A DNA stretch of 64,000 bases. Origin: Micropterix aruncella (Eukaryota > Arthropoda > Insecta > Lepidoptera > Micropterigidae). Positions 34,077 to 46,854 of this stretch are shown piece after piece; the first letter of the stretch is position 1, and each line of letters opens with the position of its first letter. The notes under the pieces were generated by a model, which did not search any database, was not told the origin of the DNA, and saw only the letters and a list, made by a program, of their open reading frames with translations. The position numbers and the translations under genes were made by a program. The stretch spans positions 25,492,273 to 25,556,272 of the forward strand of contig OX155951.1 in NCBI GenBank assembly GCA_944548615.1. Direction: 5' to 3'.

Positions 34077-35467
34077 AACTGCCCAAATAAAGTAGTGTTA
34101 TGTGTTTAGGATTTATCTATGTATGTTTTCCGTTTCTTTATTCCACCATAACTTCTAAACGCTCGAACTGATTTAGAAAAATGACGTATTGTTAGAATCG
34201 TTTTATCCTCCTTAGTGTCATAGGTTACGTGCAGCGACCCGTTGCTCTTATATAAGGAGAAAGCAGCGTCTTCAGTATAAATCGTCATGTTTGAAGTGCG
34301 TGTTGACATTCATCATTTGACAGTGTAGATATTTAGGCAGCCTAGTAACGACGAGAAATATTTGGAATATTAATTTAGTAAAATAAATTATAAAAACAGT
34401 TTAATTATTACACTTTAAAAAATAATGCCGGTAACCGTTTTTGATTCTTACGAATTTATTCCAATCCAACATTTTGGAAAATTATAATACTACGCAGTTG
34501 TACTCTGGAAATATCCGGTATGTATTAGTGATGACACCCTGCTTTTTTATTCCACCATAACTTCTAAACTTTTAAACCGATTTAGAAGTGTGTGATATTG
34601 TTAGAATCGTTATGTAATCTTGAGTGTCATAAAGTGTCTTAAAAGTGTATCTTATAAGTGTCATAAAAGTAGCGAGAACACATCCACTTTTAAAAAATCA
34701 CTAACCGATTGGTTGTTGGAGGTGGGTAGGGACGGTTTAGGGAATATGCTGACTGTTGTATTTTGAATGATAGTATTTAGTACCATGATAATCTTAATAT
34801 TTAAACCATGATAATTTTAAATGACTATTATAGGTATGTAAGCGTTATATCAATATGTAATTCATTAATATATGTATATTATTTTAGTTTTAATTTTTAT
34901 TTATTTTAGTTTTATTATTATTTTCGTATACATATATGTGTATGTATGTGTGCATATATGGATATATATATATATTATCTATAGATGTATATGAGTATCT
35001 ATCTATATTTGTATATGCGTAAATATTTGTAGTTTCATATTTGTCGATTTAAAAATAAGTACTAACTATAGCTTAAGTTGACAGTGCACACCTAATATCG
35101 TCATTAAAAGTCTGCCTTAGAACAGGCTAGGCCTAGTTAGGCGACTGTGTCAAACATTAAAAATAATGTCGCATCAATTTCTTGCTAACATCTTACTTAC
35201 AAATATTACATTAGTTGTTTACTAGATGTGTTACTAAATAAATAAATAAATAAATAAATGGGGTACTTAAACTGTCCAAATATAAAAAAATAATAATTGC
35301 CTAAATGTCCAAATGTCAATAAATTAACATCAATATATCGTTTTTAGTGTCAAAAAAAAAGTCTGATTAAGTACATTCCGGAAATATGCATGTATCTATA
35401 TGTATAAATACATAAACCACAAAGATTTTTAAATACAATAGTTCACTTTCTGTCACGGCAGTCGTGT
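34077..35467. mobile_element. ACACGACTGCC-family MITE, composite copy 2, with nested LINE tail
   Basis: Family words appear in three blocks: 34077-34300, 34540-34660 and 35264-35467 (ending CACGGCAGTCGTGT). The TTCCACCATAACTTCTAAAC word occurs twice, so two copies or an internal duplication are involved. Between them lie an AT-rich (TATG)n region (34880-35040) and a LINE tail. Confidence 0.65.
35090..35259 (+). mobile_element. LINE 3' end nested in the composite MITE
   Basis: GTCTGCCTTAGAACAGGC, CTAGTTAGGCGACTG, and an (AAAT)n tail ending at 35259, directly followed by MITE sequence. Related to the tail at 32235 though diverged. Confidence 0.55.
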
Positions 35468-35499
35468 TTTTTAGTCTTTTAATATATTTACTTTTTAAA

Positions 35500-35950
35500 G
35501 ATTGAATGTTGAATTTGACTGACTGATGGATGAGACGTGATTATACGTAGCTTTATGAATCAAATATTGAATCGACAATCAACGCGATCACAGCAATCTC
35601 GTCTAATTGCTGATTGCCTAGTGTAATACGGTTGCTATAGCGATTTAATTAAATACATCACCACACTGAATCATATCGCTGCAATTAATCACAGATTATA
35701 AAAAAGAAACTTGTGTTTTAAACCTATTATCGATCGATTAATTCAATTATAATGCCGCTTATTACTGCGATCGTAAGATATTCTTGAAGGAGACTTTAAT
35801 TACTGGTGTTGTCCTGCGTTTTATCGATTAATTTGCCTATAAAACTGCTATTATTTATTCTGCAACATAAAAGGAATGTTATTACAACATCAAATAATTA
35901 ATCCTGGGCGATAAACATTCTGGGATTATTTAAGAGATGTTATAACTAAT
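35500..35950. promoter_or_regulatory. TAAT- and ATCGAT-rich unique block
   Basis: Dense AATTAAT, TTAATTA and ATCGATTAA words (for example ATTATCGATCGATTAATTC at 35726-35744) without repeat relatives. Candidate regulatory DNA about 10 kb 5' of al; composition alone could produce many of the words. Confidence 0.2.
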
Positions 35951-36244
35951 TAAAACGCAAGTTATACTCGTTTAAAAAGAAGTGAATTTATAATATTATA
36001 AAATTTAAAAAAACTCTCTATTATAAATAAAAAAGGCGAGCTTATTGCTTAGCGGCAATGTCTATCAGCTAACCTATAGTTTGAGTTTATAACATATTTA
36101 TTACGTTGGCTACGCAAAATAACAATAAAAATTGTGAAACAAATGACTAAAATTAAATTAGGACGCTGAGGAAAGGAACGAGATGATGGAAGGAAATGGA
36201 AGCGAAAAGGAGGGGGAAGAGATGGGTTGGTTAATTTATGGATT

Positions 36245-36690
36245 TTAGAGTTATATGCTCCCTGAGCCTGGCCTTGAACGAGGAGATGCTGGGGGCTGTT
36301 CTAACATCATTTGGTAAAACAGAATTCTAGAGTCGTCCAGCTTCCACGGAGAAGGAATATGAAAAAAGTCACTGCGATCAGGGATGGATAACGGGTTATT
36401 GCCCTCTGATCTCAGAGGACGGCCATGCGCCGATAACGCGGTGAATCTATCGGCAATATAAAGCGGCACGCCATCCGTGAGGATTCTATATAAGAGGCAG
36501 AGAGTTCTAACCTGTCTCCTCTCCCTGGTGGTAAGCCACTGCAGTCTGCTTTGATATTCCGTGATATGATCATATTTTCTGAGGCCATAAATGAAGCGGA
36601 TACAGACGATCTGTATTTATCATCGATCCTTACGGTAAGCCATTTTTTACGCAATGTTTTACCAACTTGCATGCATACTACCTATATACT
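36245..36690 (-). pseudogene. LINE reverse transcriptase C-terminal remnant
   Basis: Minus frames give RFIYGLRKYDHITEYQSRLQ, WLTTRER, LCLLYRILTDG, SAHGRPLRSEGNN and, after a frame change, SFSVEAGRLWNS, VRTAPSISSFKARLREH. This is the standard C-terminal region of a non-LTR RT clade common in insects. At least one frameshift; no RT core is left. Confidence 0.85.
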
Positions 36691-38332
36691 ACAAGTCAGA
36701 AATCTTGTTTGGCTATCAAATGAATTTTTCGTCGCTAAATTTTTCTGCGGCTAAATATAAAAAAAACACATCTATTGAGGCGATTGTTATACGGCTAAAA
36801 AAACACATCCATTAAACACCTTTTAGGGCATTCAATAAATTCCTGAATTTCATCGATTTTGGTTGTAAATATTAGTTGTCATATGCTTTTAGCCTTCTGG
36901 CAATTCTGGCCTTTTGTAAAAACAAAGTAATTTTGTGGAAAAATACGTCACATCCATCTTGTACAGTGACACGTGAATTTTTAGAAAGATGGAGATGACA
37001 CGTAAAAAAGATTTTGTGTGATAAAAGGCAGGGAGAGATAGCTAACTAACTTAACTAAGAGTGATAGTATCGTGTGCCTAAATTTCAAAATTATTTTGCT
37101 GATTTGACATGGGATCATTTGGCCAGATCTGCCATCTTCTACGTGAACTATCCATTTTTTAAAAATAGATTACTAGCCGCCTCGCTGAATTAGAGCATTC
37201 CGGCCAATCTATTCTTGCCAATTTATTTTTGCTTTGCTGTTGACTAATGAATGTATAAATAGACACCACATTTTTGTGCTGAGATTCACCAGATTACTAA
37301 AACAACTTAAACTACCTAATTTTTTTTTTAATTTATTTGGAAAGGACTCCTGAAAAATCTCGTATTTCATGGTGGATGAAATTCAATAACGGTACATGAT
37401 ATTTGTTTCGTTGATTTAAAAAGATATATTTTTTTTTCAAGATTTACCTTTACGATTTTAGACTTTTGATGCTCAGAAACACAACGTACTGACACGCATT
37501 TTTTACTTATTTTTGTTTAGTGATATGATGTCGAGTTTTCTTTATGATTTCAAAATTAGTTTAAATACATGCGATCATAATACAGTCCCTTAAAATCTGA
37601 TTACTCTCGCATGTTACAGTAGCAGAGACTCCCCTCGTATTCACACCATATAGAATACATATAGAATACAAACAACGTGTGTAAAATGTAGTCTGGTGCG
37701 AACGATAAAAACAGGCAAAAGGTTGTTCACATCCCCGTGCCTGGTCCCTATGGTGCCACCATATAAAGGCAGTAAACTGACACGTATTACGAAAATATAC
37801 AAGGCGTCCGGACGCCTGCGCCTGCTGCCATTTAGATCAGATTGCTGAGATAAGGTGCACAATAACGCGTGCGCTTATAATTAACCAACGCGCATCGCTC
37901 GACACCGGCAATAAAAAAAATAATTGGAATTATTCCTAATAAACGTAAAACGTCATCGTCGTGTCGATACGAGATGTTATATTCGCTCTCAGCTCGATTC
38001 GCAAGGCCTGAAGCAGTAGTGATGGGCATTAATGCTAAGTACGATATTATTAGACAGTTATTGGTAATATCATTAGTTATAAATAGTATTAGTTTGCGCA
38101 ACTCTATTGAACTATTTAGCAATACGATACCCTTCCGATACGGCGAAATGTATTTGGCGCTGATAGCATTGACGGCCAAACTAATAATATTTTTTTTGAC
38201 CATGTACAATAATATTGATTATGAATGGTTTATTATTAAGTACTGATTGATTATAAAAAACAATAATTTAAACAACGATAACAATAATAACGTTTAATTA
38301 TTATACATATATATTATCAGATACCTATCATA
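36691..38332. other. non-coding, nothing recognised
   Basis: Two overlapping frames at 37832-38246 on opposite strands have no domain and are probably chance. Confidence 0.45.
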
Positions 38333-38412
38333 AAATGGGGACCCAGCCGGGAATCGAACCTGTAACTTCATAATGTAAGATCAGGTTACCTAGCCACTAT
38401 GCCGCCGGGCCG
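38333..38412 (-). mobile_element. tRNA-like SINE head
   Basis: On the minus strand it starts GGCCCGGCGGCATAGTGG (A box TAGTGGCTAGG) and carries a perfect B box GGTTCGATTCC, ending GGCTGGGTCCC. The acceptor arm can pair with two wobbles, but the T stem has mismatches, so this is a SINE head rather than a working tRNA. It matches the head of the split SINE at 58735-59440. Confidence 0.75.
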
Positions 38413-38510
38413 TAATAATAAGTAATAAGGCGATAAGAATAAGACCACTACTTGATTGCATCTGCTAAGAGTATCTTAAACGTAAGTAAATATATTGAAA
38501 AGAATAAAAA

Positions 38511-38872
38511 TCACGACTGCCGTTACAGAAAGTGTCTTAATTTATTTATAATTATTTTTATTACTTTGTTTTAAATGAAATGTGTGTGTGAATGAAATAT
38601 CTGAGGTTTATGTATTTATCCATATAGATACATGTATATATCCGGATGCACTCAATCAGACCTTTCATTAAACACGATATATTTATGTTAATTTATTGAC
38701 ATTTGGACATTTAGACATTTAGACAACTACTGACTTGATACTTGGACAGTTAAGGTATTCTATAACACTCGGGTTGACATAACGATTCTAACATAAGGAA
38801 ACATTTCTAAATCAGTTCAAGTGTTTAGGAGTTATGAACACATTACATTCCTTTTTTGTTGGGCAGTCGTGT
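38511..38872. mobile_element. MITE, ACACGACTGCC family, copy 3
   Basis: Starts TCACGACTGCCGTTACAG and ends TTGTTGGGCAGTCGTGT; 362 bp. Interior matches 60190-60533 in the same orientation (TTTATTGACATTTGGACATT, AAATCAGTTCAAGTGTTTAG). Confidence 0.85.
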
Positions 38873-39089
38873 ATAAAGAAAACAACATGTCCATCAAAAT
38901 ATAAAAACAAACTACGTAAACATATGTACATTACCTAAGGACAAGGCACTGGTCTTTAGGCAGAAATACTCCTTCTCCGTTCTTATTTTAATTTCCAAAT
39001 ACAGTAGAGCAGTACCCATTTTAGTTTTTTTACACGGCAAATACAAATTTTCTGTATATACACAAAAAATACTCTTTCATCACGATAAA

Positions 39090-39560
39090 TTGGCTAATTG
39101 TAAAGCAGCAATAAGCGAATAACAGATTATCACTGCACTCCGAGATGACCTCTCTGAATCGTTTATAATTAGGTTAGCCACGCCAATTCACAATAATTCC
39201 AAGATGAACGGCATTCCCTTAAACGCCGAGCTATTTGAATGTTTGAATGAAAATGAGCTGTTGTTTATTGAATACTTTTGAATAGTATTCATGTTTCTGT
39301 GTTGTGTTTGTATAATTTCTCGTAATGAATTCGTTCGCGTTCTCTCGAGCTCAGCACGGAACGCACGCTCATGTTAACAATTATTTAATGTAAATCCAGT
39401 TATGGTATCGCAATTAACTACTAATTAGATTAGACGTAATCATTCAACGTTTTATTGTTTCTGAAACGAAAGACAAGAACAATTATTTTCTTCGCCCGTT
39501 TCCCTGACTGTAACACATGACGGACTACGAGATATGTAAAACTGCAATTAATTTGATACG
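39090..39560. promoter_or_regulatory. unique block with clustered TAATTA/TAATTAG words
   Basis: TTTATAATTAGGTTAGCC, CAATTAACTACTAATTAG and ATTAGACGTAATC with GC-balanced parts and no repeat relatives. Candidate regulatory element only. Confidence 0.2.
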
Positions 39561-39661
39561 TCCACGTCGCGGCTTTCATGGCTTCGCTATCGCTGGAAGC
39601 CATCGCGTAAAGTACCTTAATACGATGATTGTATTTTAATCAGTATTATCTATTGTGGTAG

Positions 39662-40450
39662 GTGTTGTAAATGTTGGAATCTAAGAATTGCGGTTTAGAA
39701 CCCTGAGACGTGTAACAGGTGATGAATAGAAATATTAGAATGGCACAGAAGAATTGATATGGAAAGAATATAATAATCGTAGGGTATACCGGAGATAATT
39801 AATAGAAACTAGACAATCATTAAAAAAGTGGACAACACAAATAGAAATCTAAATTAGACGTGAAAGAATTTGCATGGGCTGAGTGCAAAAACTTATCAAG
39901 ATAAATTATGACCTATTTTGAAACCAATCGGCGCAGACCTTTTTTTTTCTATAGTCAGATGCGCTTGTAAAATCTTCCTTAAAGTAACATTTTGCTTTTG
40001 GAAATTTCTTAAAAATGTTTTAGCAAAACCCCCTTAGGGATCTTGTAGCAGCTGTGTTGTAAATGCTGGAATTTAGGAATGGCGGTTTAGACTTTTGAGA
40101 CGTCTAACAGGTGATGAATAGTAATATAATGGAATGACGCAGAATAATTGATAGAGTAAGAATATAATAATCGTAGGGTAGAGCGGATATAATAGAAACA
40201 AGATGACACTCATTGAAACAGTGGACAACACATTTATACATATAAATTAGACGTGAAAAAAATTACGTGGGCTGAATGTACAAAATTATTAAGTTCAGTA
40301 TCGACCTATTTTGATACCAATCGACGCAGTCCTTTTTTTCTATAGTCACATGCGCTTGTAAAATCTCCCTTAAATTAAAATTTTGCTTTCGGCAATTTCT
40401 TATCAATGTTTTAGCAAAAACTTCCGTAGGGACATATCTGTTTGCAGCTT
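39662..40450 (+). repeat. tandem duplication, 392-bp period, two units
   Basis: Unit 1 39662-40053, unit 2 40054-40450. GTAAATGTTGGAATCTAAG at 39667 versus GTAAATGCTGGAATTTAGG at 40059, and ACCTATTTTGA, CCAATCG, ATGCGCTTGTAAAATC in both. About 85 percent alike by eye. No long open frame. Confidence 0.88.
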
Positions 40451-42934
40451 CTTGATTTAACGATATTTTTCCTAATTCCGTTTTATATTTTTTGTTTGTT
40501 CCGCATTAAATACAATTTTTATTGGATAATATTAAATTTGGTTCTTCAGTATTTGTCTTTGTTTTAAACACTTGCTATTTGTTTAATTCATTCATTTTAT
40601 TAAAAAAAAAATTAATAAAAACACTTTTTTTTGATTAGTTTTATATTAAAAAACTGGGTGCTCACTCATAAAAACTAACCTTATATAACAATACAATTAG
40701 TGGCCCACTCAGAAATGAACAAATGAAAAAAAAATATATAAATTCAAAATGGCGGCTTTTGCACTATCTGCGAGAATATTTATTCTTCCTTGCCTTTAAT
40801 GGTTAACTTAACAATGTTGACCATTCAGGCATAAAAATAAAACATAAAAACAGGGTCTAAATCAATCACTAATGATATATTTCTTAGAAATTTAAATTAG
40901 TATTTTTTTTGTATATAGTACGTGTAATATATTAAGATAAATTGAAAATGAATATATGAGTGACAGTGCAGGACACACACACATGACTTAGCCTAAAGAA
41001 ATAACTAGGCATATGTCAATCAATGTACAGACATCTTACGTTAACATCATTAAAGAAGTGTGACTAATAGTGATATTACATAATTGGTGGCGCGGGGGGC
41101 GGGGGGTAGGGGGGAGATGTAAGGGGTTTGGCGTTGGGGGTGGGATATCTGATTGCCGGGAAAGTCTTGGGGTGACACAACCGATTTTTTACTTTACATA
41201 TTCCAATAGCTTTTCACAAAATCACAAACACATTTATTGAAATTTGGATGGGATCGTCTACCATCTGTCCCGACAGTTTCATTGTTTATAATAATAATCA
41301 ATGAAATTTTTAGTAGGTAACATTAATTAAATATAGGTTTGTCGTTTCAAATGAGAATATGCGTCATTTAAACGAGTATGTTATCATAATAGCGCAAATA
41401 AATCATTGCCATATTCACGATAGTTTTAAGGGTTCCTAATAGGTAATCCCTGATTTATTCCTTTAAAATGGTAATAAAACTTAACTTGTTTGGCCCCGGG
41501 GTGGGGTGGGGGGGGGGGGGGATTCAGCGCCACTAGAAGCACCCTCCTAGGACCTTGGACGCGCTACTATAGTTAAAAGTATGTTTTAGAGTCGAATCAA
41601 TACCGAAGCGGAAGACAATGCTAGAAGACAATAAGGATGCTGTAATCTAGGTTACTATTATATCAGTGGAGCGAGTAACCTCAAATCTAGTGTACAAACA
41701 AGAGTAAGAGGCTAAGGTGATAGTGTGAGTGATAATTGTGATTAACGACGCGACGAAGGAGATGAGAGTCACGAGGGAGACGACCGCAACGAACCACTCC
41801 TGTAATTACCAACTCCTGCGCACCACGGTCGCAGTCCCTGGTCTAGAAGCGATGCTTTCAAGTGAAGGCGACCGCATACTAGGCTAATTATTACCGCGGT
41901 CATGTCAACTTCAATCTTCGCGTTTATACGAGAAACCCGGCCTCCGCTCGCGGATAATTATGTTGAGAATAATAAACGGATTATTCTGCTTGTTTTGTAT
42001 ACTTCTAATGCGACCCTGTGGTCTGAGATTGATTAATTGTAGTTAGGATTTGTAAAGTGAAAGGAGTTTGTGTTAATATTCTCTTTCTTTGTTATATTGC
42101 TTGATTTGACAGCACTTTTTTAACTCCTGTAGCCTCATTTATTAGGTAATTAAAAGGAGCCCCTAGCATCGAGCCTGTGGTGAGATTACCCAATTGTATG
42201 TTAATTAAATTCATTTCTCTATTGTACAGTCTACGTACAGCTTTATATCATCGCGACGCATAGAGCGTCTATGAAAATTGTATGTACTGGCAACAGTTTT
42301 AATCGGAGAGCTGACCATTAAACCGCTCCAGCACTGGCCTGATCGCGATATCCCTAAATACATATTATTTAAAAGTCCTGGTTTAGCAGCAGTGTACTTT
42401 CTACGTCGATCCTGGACAATTCTACAAGCAAGCACAATGGCGTAACTAAGCCCGTGGAGTAGTCTGCGGGCCCAACATGGAACTTCAGTCTACCATCGAT
42501 GTTCATCCAACTCTGCTAGGAAACTAAAGAAGTCGAAAAAATGGATATCTCAAACTGATCGATGATTTAGCAGAGTGCAAATCTAGACGAAACCCGCTCT
42601 AGAAATATATTTGTTTATATTTTTAATAATACTTTAAGTACATAGTTAATGTAAATATGTAGGTATGGAAAAAATGTACATTTGTAATAATATTATATGG
42701 GTATTCTTTAGTCTTACCAGTTTCGCACTTGGTAGTCACTTACTCAAAATACACTTCTACTCAAAATAAATTTATAAAAATTTATTATTATATTTTAATT
42801 TCCAAAAATTTATTATTATATTTTATATATAAAATATAGTGGATATATAAAATCCCAAATTAATAAAAATAATAAATTCATAGTGACAGCATATTTAAAA
42901 AAATTCTCAACAAAAAATATTAATTATAATTATT
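40451..42934. other. non-coding, low complexity plus one mixed block
   Basis: AT-rich with G tracts (41090-41120, 41499-41521). 41700-42010 is of mixed composition with GGCTAATTATTACCGCGG and could be regulatory. The word ATGGCGTAACTAAGCCCGTG at 42437 is the inverse of a LINE tail word. Confidence 0.4.
41090..41120 (+). repeat. G-rich runs
   Basis: GGTGGCGCGGGGGGCGGGGG at 41087-41106 and GGTAGGGGGGAGATG after it. Similar G tracts at 41499-41521 and 43706-43718. Could form G-quadruplexes; may also be assembly-sensitive. Confidence 0.6.
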
Positions 42935-43035
42935 AAATTGTAGTGAATAAAGTGCAATTATACAGTCTAGATTAACCTTCGGTTGATACAGACGCGTCGC
43001 GAATGTACTCGATCGCCGTTTGCATATCGGTCTAA
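42935..43035 (+). repeat. dispersed repeat end, shared with 53600-53690
   Basis: TAGTGAATAAAGTGCAATTA, ACAGTCTAGATTAACC, then GACGCGTCGCGAA, paralleled at 53600 by TAGTGATTATAGTGCAATTC, TATAGTCTGGATTAAC and GGGACGCGTCCCGAA. Family unknown. Confidence 0.65.
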
Positions 43036-43079
43036 TTATAATGGGAAGCAATGGGTCTAATTATAATGGAAGGAATAAA

Positions 43080-43440
43080 CATATAGCAAAAGACCCGAGT
43101 CAATGGCGGTATAACCATTCCTAACTGGGCAACCGGTTGAAGAGGTCTAAGGGGCCTATGATCCTAAATAGACCTAAAATGTCTGGTGCAGAAGGCAACG
43201 GGAGACCACTGCACTATATGTCCCTAGTAGTTAGCAATGGAAAAGTCAAAAATAGCCATGGCCCCGAGTGCCTTTCGGCCCTTTGATGGGTCAGGGGTGC
43301 TAAGAATCCCCGGGTGGAAATCTGGACCGGGATCACCAGTGCGGAACAGCTTTTCCGGATGGCGCAAGACCGACAAAAGTATTCAGAGATAACGGCCAAC
43401 CTCCATTAATGGAGAGGCACTTCGAGAAGAAGAAGAATGG
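43080..43440 (+). pseudogene. LINE C-terminal remnant
   Basis: A plus frame near 43335-43440 reads AEQLFRMAQDRQKYSEITANL and the sequence ends in AGAAGAAGAAGAATGG, the usual end of an RTE/endonuclease-RT type LINE. The upstream part is decayed. Confidence 0.55.
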
Positions 43441-43499
43441 TGGATAAATATAATTCAGTAATTAAATTAACAGTAAAGCGAAGTATTATTATAGGATTT

Positions 43500-43770
43500 T
43501 TTTTTCGAACATTGTTCCGCAACAATGTTTGATGTGATCCCTCTCTATTTCTCTTAATCTGAGTGTCCATTTAGAGTTCTTGGGAACTTTTTGAATCCCA
43601 AATGAAAACGCGGAATTATAATGTAGCTACAATATAAGTATGTAATGTAGCTAGGTATACAGTAAATACATCCTATATGCCATAATGAATGATACTAAAT
43701 AAAGGGGGGGGGGGGAGCTTTTGTTCAAGTTTGCACTGGGGCAATTTTTTTTAGTTATGCCACTGGTCGA
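43500..43770 (+). repeat. dispersed repeat, shared with 57650-57920
   Basis: CCGCAACAATGTTTGATGTG, GTTCTTGGGAACTTT, TATAATGTAGCTACAATATA, CCATAATGAATGATACTAAA, TTTGCACTGG, AGTTATGCCACTG follow in the same order as in the second copy. Probably a LINE tail: the second copy has a frame ILPQQCFYVVPPVSLKFLA. Confidence 0.7.
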
Positions 43771-44554
43771 GACCAATTCGGCCCGTCCCCTTCCTCTCGC
43801 GGCAGCGGCTCAGCATTTAGCTGAATCGAAGCTATGCGCCGATTAAAACGATACTAAAACTAATTAAAACTATCCCCGTCTTTGCTTTTTATTATATATC
43901 CTACAGATTGTCGGATATAGAATTAATGACCCATAACTATTTTATTCTTAAGATGAACGTAGAATAAAGTCAATATTATAAAAATGCGTAATAAGCTTAA
44001 AAGTTTGAATGGAGATAGCACAGAAAAAAATGTTTTTTCGTTTAGTGTTTGCTAGTTCAAATACCTAAAAAAATATATAGAATAAACTTATATAGCATAC
44101 TGATTCTTTTATTTAATAAACTTAAATGAAAAGTGTATCCCACTAAGTAGAATTTAATTTCTAAGTTGAATTTTCTCGCAAGAAATATATTTCAAGAAAT
44201 TAAATGAGACCTTTTACAAGGCTCTAGCTTGAAAAAGTAAGATGAAGAAAATTTTATTTCTTATATTGAACACATCCCTTCTTCATTAGCAATATAACCC
44301 GTATATCTTATTGGTCTGTAATCAAAGAGTCACATATTAAATAACCTGTTTTAAAAAATCTGTTTCCTATTAATTTCTCAAAATAGTCACTTCTAGATGG
44401 ATTATGTAGGCAACTGTTTTAAATTCTGGTGTGCCGCAATTGTGACTTTAATTATTTCCAAAGTCTATGCGATTTTTTAAGGTCTTCTAAAGATGCCATT
44501 TATGTGACAAAATCCCTATATCACTTGCTTGTCTTGTATGACTTCCAACATCTG

Positions 44555-44934
44555 TATCAGTCCTTTGACCTCCCTATTTCATCTAATGACTCTTAATCCC
44601 TTAAACGGTTTACATGAATATTTTTTTGTAATATTTAAAAAAATATATTTTTGGTACAAAATAATTAATAATGGTTATAATCATAAAATTTCATTCTTAA
44701 AATTTCATTCTCATTTGTTTTTTGTTCTTTCTCTTTGTCTCTCCGTAAATCCTTGTTAAAGAAATGTAAGTATAAATAAGGTATAATAGCGGAGATATGT
44801 AATGTACACATAGTATTAACGATTAATAGTGTTAACATATAGTTAGTCATAGTTTTATTGTTATATGTTGTATTTGTTATATAATATAACGCTGTTTGTT
44901 AACCGAATAAAATAAAATAAATAAATAAATAAAT
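44555..44934 (+). mobile_element. second, severely 5'-truncated copy of the intronic Jockey-like LINE
   Basis: From the last codons of the RT frame (the CAGTCCTTTGACCTCCC stretch) through the 3' UTR to an (AAAT)n tail, near identical base by base to the reverse complement of 13050-13435, with few substitutions. Typical dead-on-arrival LINE copy. I found no clear target-site duplication. Confidence 0.88.
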
Positions 44935-45219
44935 CTCCAGGATACTCTTTGTCCCCCCTGCGGTATATTGAACCCCTATGCGGTATAAATAATTACATAA
45001 TTTAACGTATTTGCAAGAAAACGTGTATTGCAATATATACATTCTATCGTAATACCTATAGAGATAACTTCTATTTCCAAGCGATTGATTAAATCATAGG
45101 AAAATTACTTTAATTCGTGATTAAAATATTATAATTTTATAATAGCTGATTGCGCAAAATGAGATCTGTAAGTGAATCTATTATAACCACCTTGTCGTCG
45201 GCGCAATTCTCAATCATGA

Positions 45220-45540
45220 TTAAATCTCGTTAGATGATTGTTATTTCGATCAGCTGATGTGTTCTCAACACGAACATCTTCCCTGATAAAAGTCATCTCG
45301 GCCGAAGGTCTGCGCGATTCTGCGTGTGATTTGAATAATTATGCTTCTGGTGATCTTAATCTTCCATTGCTAACGCGTACGCATTAATTCCTTTGTTTTC
45401 TTAATGCTATGCATTGGGAACATTGGCTGCGATTAGTCCGTAATTGGCGCTCGCTTAATTGAAACTCTAAGAATGAGCGAATAAAAGATTCAGCTCAAAA
45501 AAACGCGGATTTTGAAATGTTACAATGTTGTAAATGGAAA
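45220..45540. promoter_or_regulatory. unique block with homeodomain-type words
   Basis: CAATCATGATTAAATC, TTTGAATAATTATGC, GCATTAATTCC, TCCGTAATTGG and GCTTAATTG within 300 bp of mixed composition, with CAGCTG at 45253. No repeat relatives seen. Candidate enhancer on composition. Confidence 0.2.
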
Positions 45541-46084
45541 AATACGCAGTCGATGTAAACTTTAATTTGTTATTGACACGCAACTATGCAGAGTTTATCG
45601 GCCAATGCCTGCTTTCGTTGATGATTTAGATCGAGGAATTTTCCACAGAAAGAAACAATCGGTTGCGTCACACATAGGAGGTCTAGGGATATAATAAGCC
45701 AGTAATAATATAAAAGGACAGCATATAAAAATAATAGAATATTAATAGGCCCGTATGTAAAACTGGGGAGTTTTGACATTGAAAAAATGTTATGAGCGTT
45801 TAAGAAAGTCTTTCGATAGACTAGAAAAACAGCTGTGTCACCACAAGATTTCACCGGCAAGAAGCCAAGGCCTGATTGCATCTGAAAATTAATTTCATAA
45901 ATAAAATGGATGAGCGCACTCTCTCGGCCGACGGACGAAACCGGTTGGTTCCCGATGCAATTGCCTCGGGCGGCGCGGTTCGTTTCTTGGCAAACCTCCG
46001 GCGCTCCGGCGTTAATATTTATTTGATTGCATGGCGGAATTTAAATCTTATTAGTGCAACTTGTGTATGAGATATTTCAACGAA

Positions 46085-46318
46085 AATTTTACAATTCGAT
46101 TTTGGTCCACAAGGTGAACAATATATGTGTGTACCAATTTTCACTTTCCTATGTCTAATATTTAGAGGATGATATATGACTAGTGCGCCCCCTGGAGGAC
46201 TGATTTCAATCACAATGTTTTCAACTCTTGCTATGATGCACTGCATACGAAATTTCAGCTCAATCAGATTAAGCGTTTGGGCGCTATCGTGAAGGAATAC
46301 ACACAGACACACACATAG
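46085..46318 (-). repeat. dispersed repeat, copy B
   Basis: Reverse-strand relative of 16872-17045, including GATAGCGCCCAAACGC, AGCTGAAATTTCGTATG and CCTCCAGGGGGCGCACTAGT read on the minus strand. A short CA-rich run ends it at 46300-46318. Confidence 0.75.
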
Positions 46319-46854
46319 ACATGGACTTCAATCTGGGATTGGTCTTACTCGTCTCAGGGGGGCTCAAAATGGATACATCTGTTTTCATCTCGATTTTTTT
46401 TTGCGCGTTCATAATACTTTCGCTCCTCGTCGGTTGGTGGGCTGGGAAAGAAAAACCGGATATTATAGACACTCATATTATGAAGACCGCCATATGATTC
46501 TCAATCCTATAAGCGATTTCCGCCACTTAAGCCAAGAAAGTGGGCGGTCCGAAAATTACTACAGCAAACTGAAAGCAAACAAATTAGAGATTGAAACCGC
46601 CGCCGTGCATTACGGAAACGATGCCGATAATTGGATAATGAGCGTTTTCGGTACGAAATCTAGCCGTTCGTGAAGAACCTCATCATCATTAGGGAACAGC
46701 GTGTGGTCTTCACATCGTCTGACTGAGCTGCTGCCCGAGGAGATACACATATTTATATCATGTTGAATTTGTGGAACAGAAAAGTAGATTCTAGGTTACT
46801 TACACGTTTATCGAACTAAGATACCAAATCAACATGATCCACTTACACAATGGT

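Noticed and set aside
37832..38246. Overlapping 125- and 90-codon frames on opposite strands
   Set aside because: Mutual shadows in AT-rich DNA without motifs.
38333..38412. Possible functional tRNA gene
   Set aside because: A and B boxes are good, but T-stem mismatches and the identity with SINE heads at 58921 make it a SINE remnant.
46401..46673. 90-codon plus frame ending NADN-like and polar
   Set aside because: No recognised motif and no second copy; starts inside a repeat edge. Could be real, but nothing supports it.
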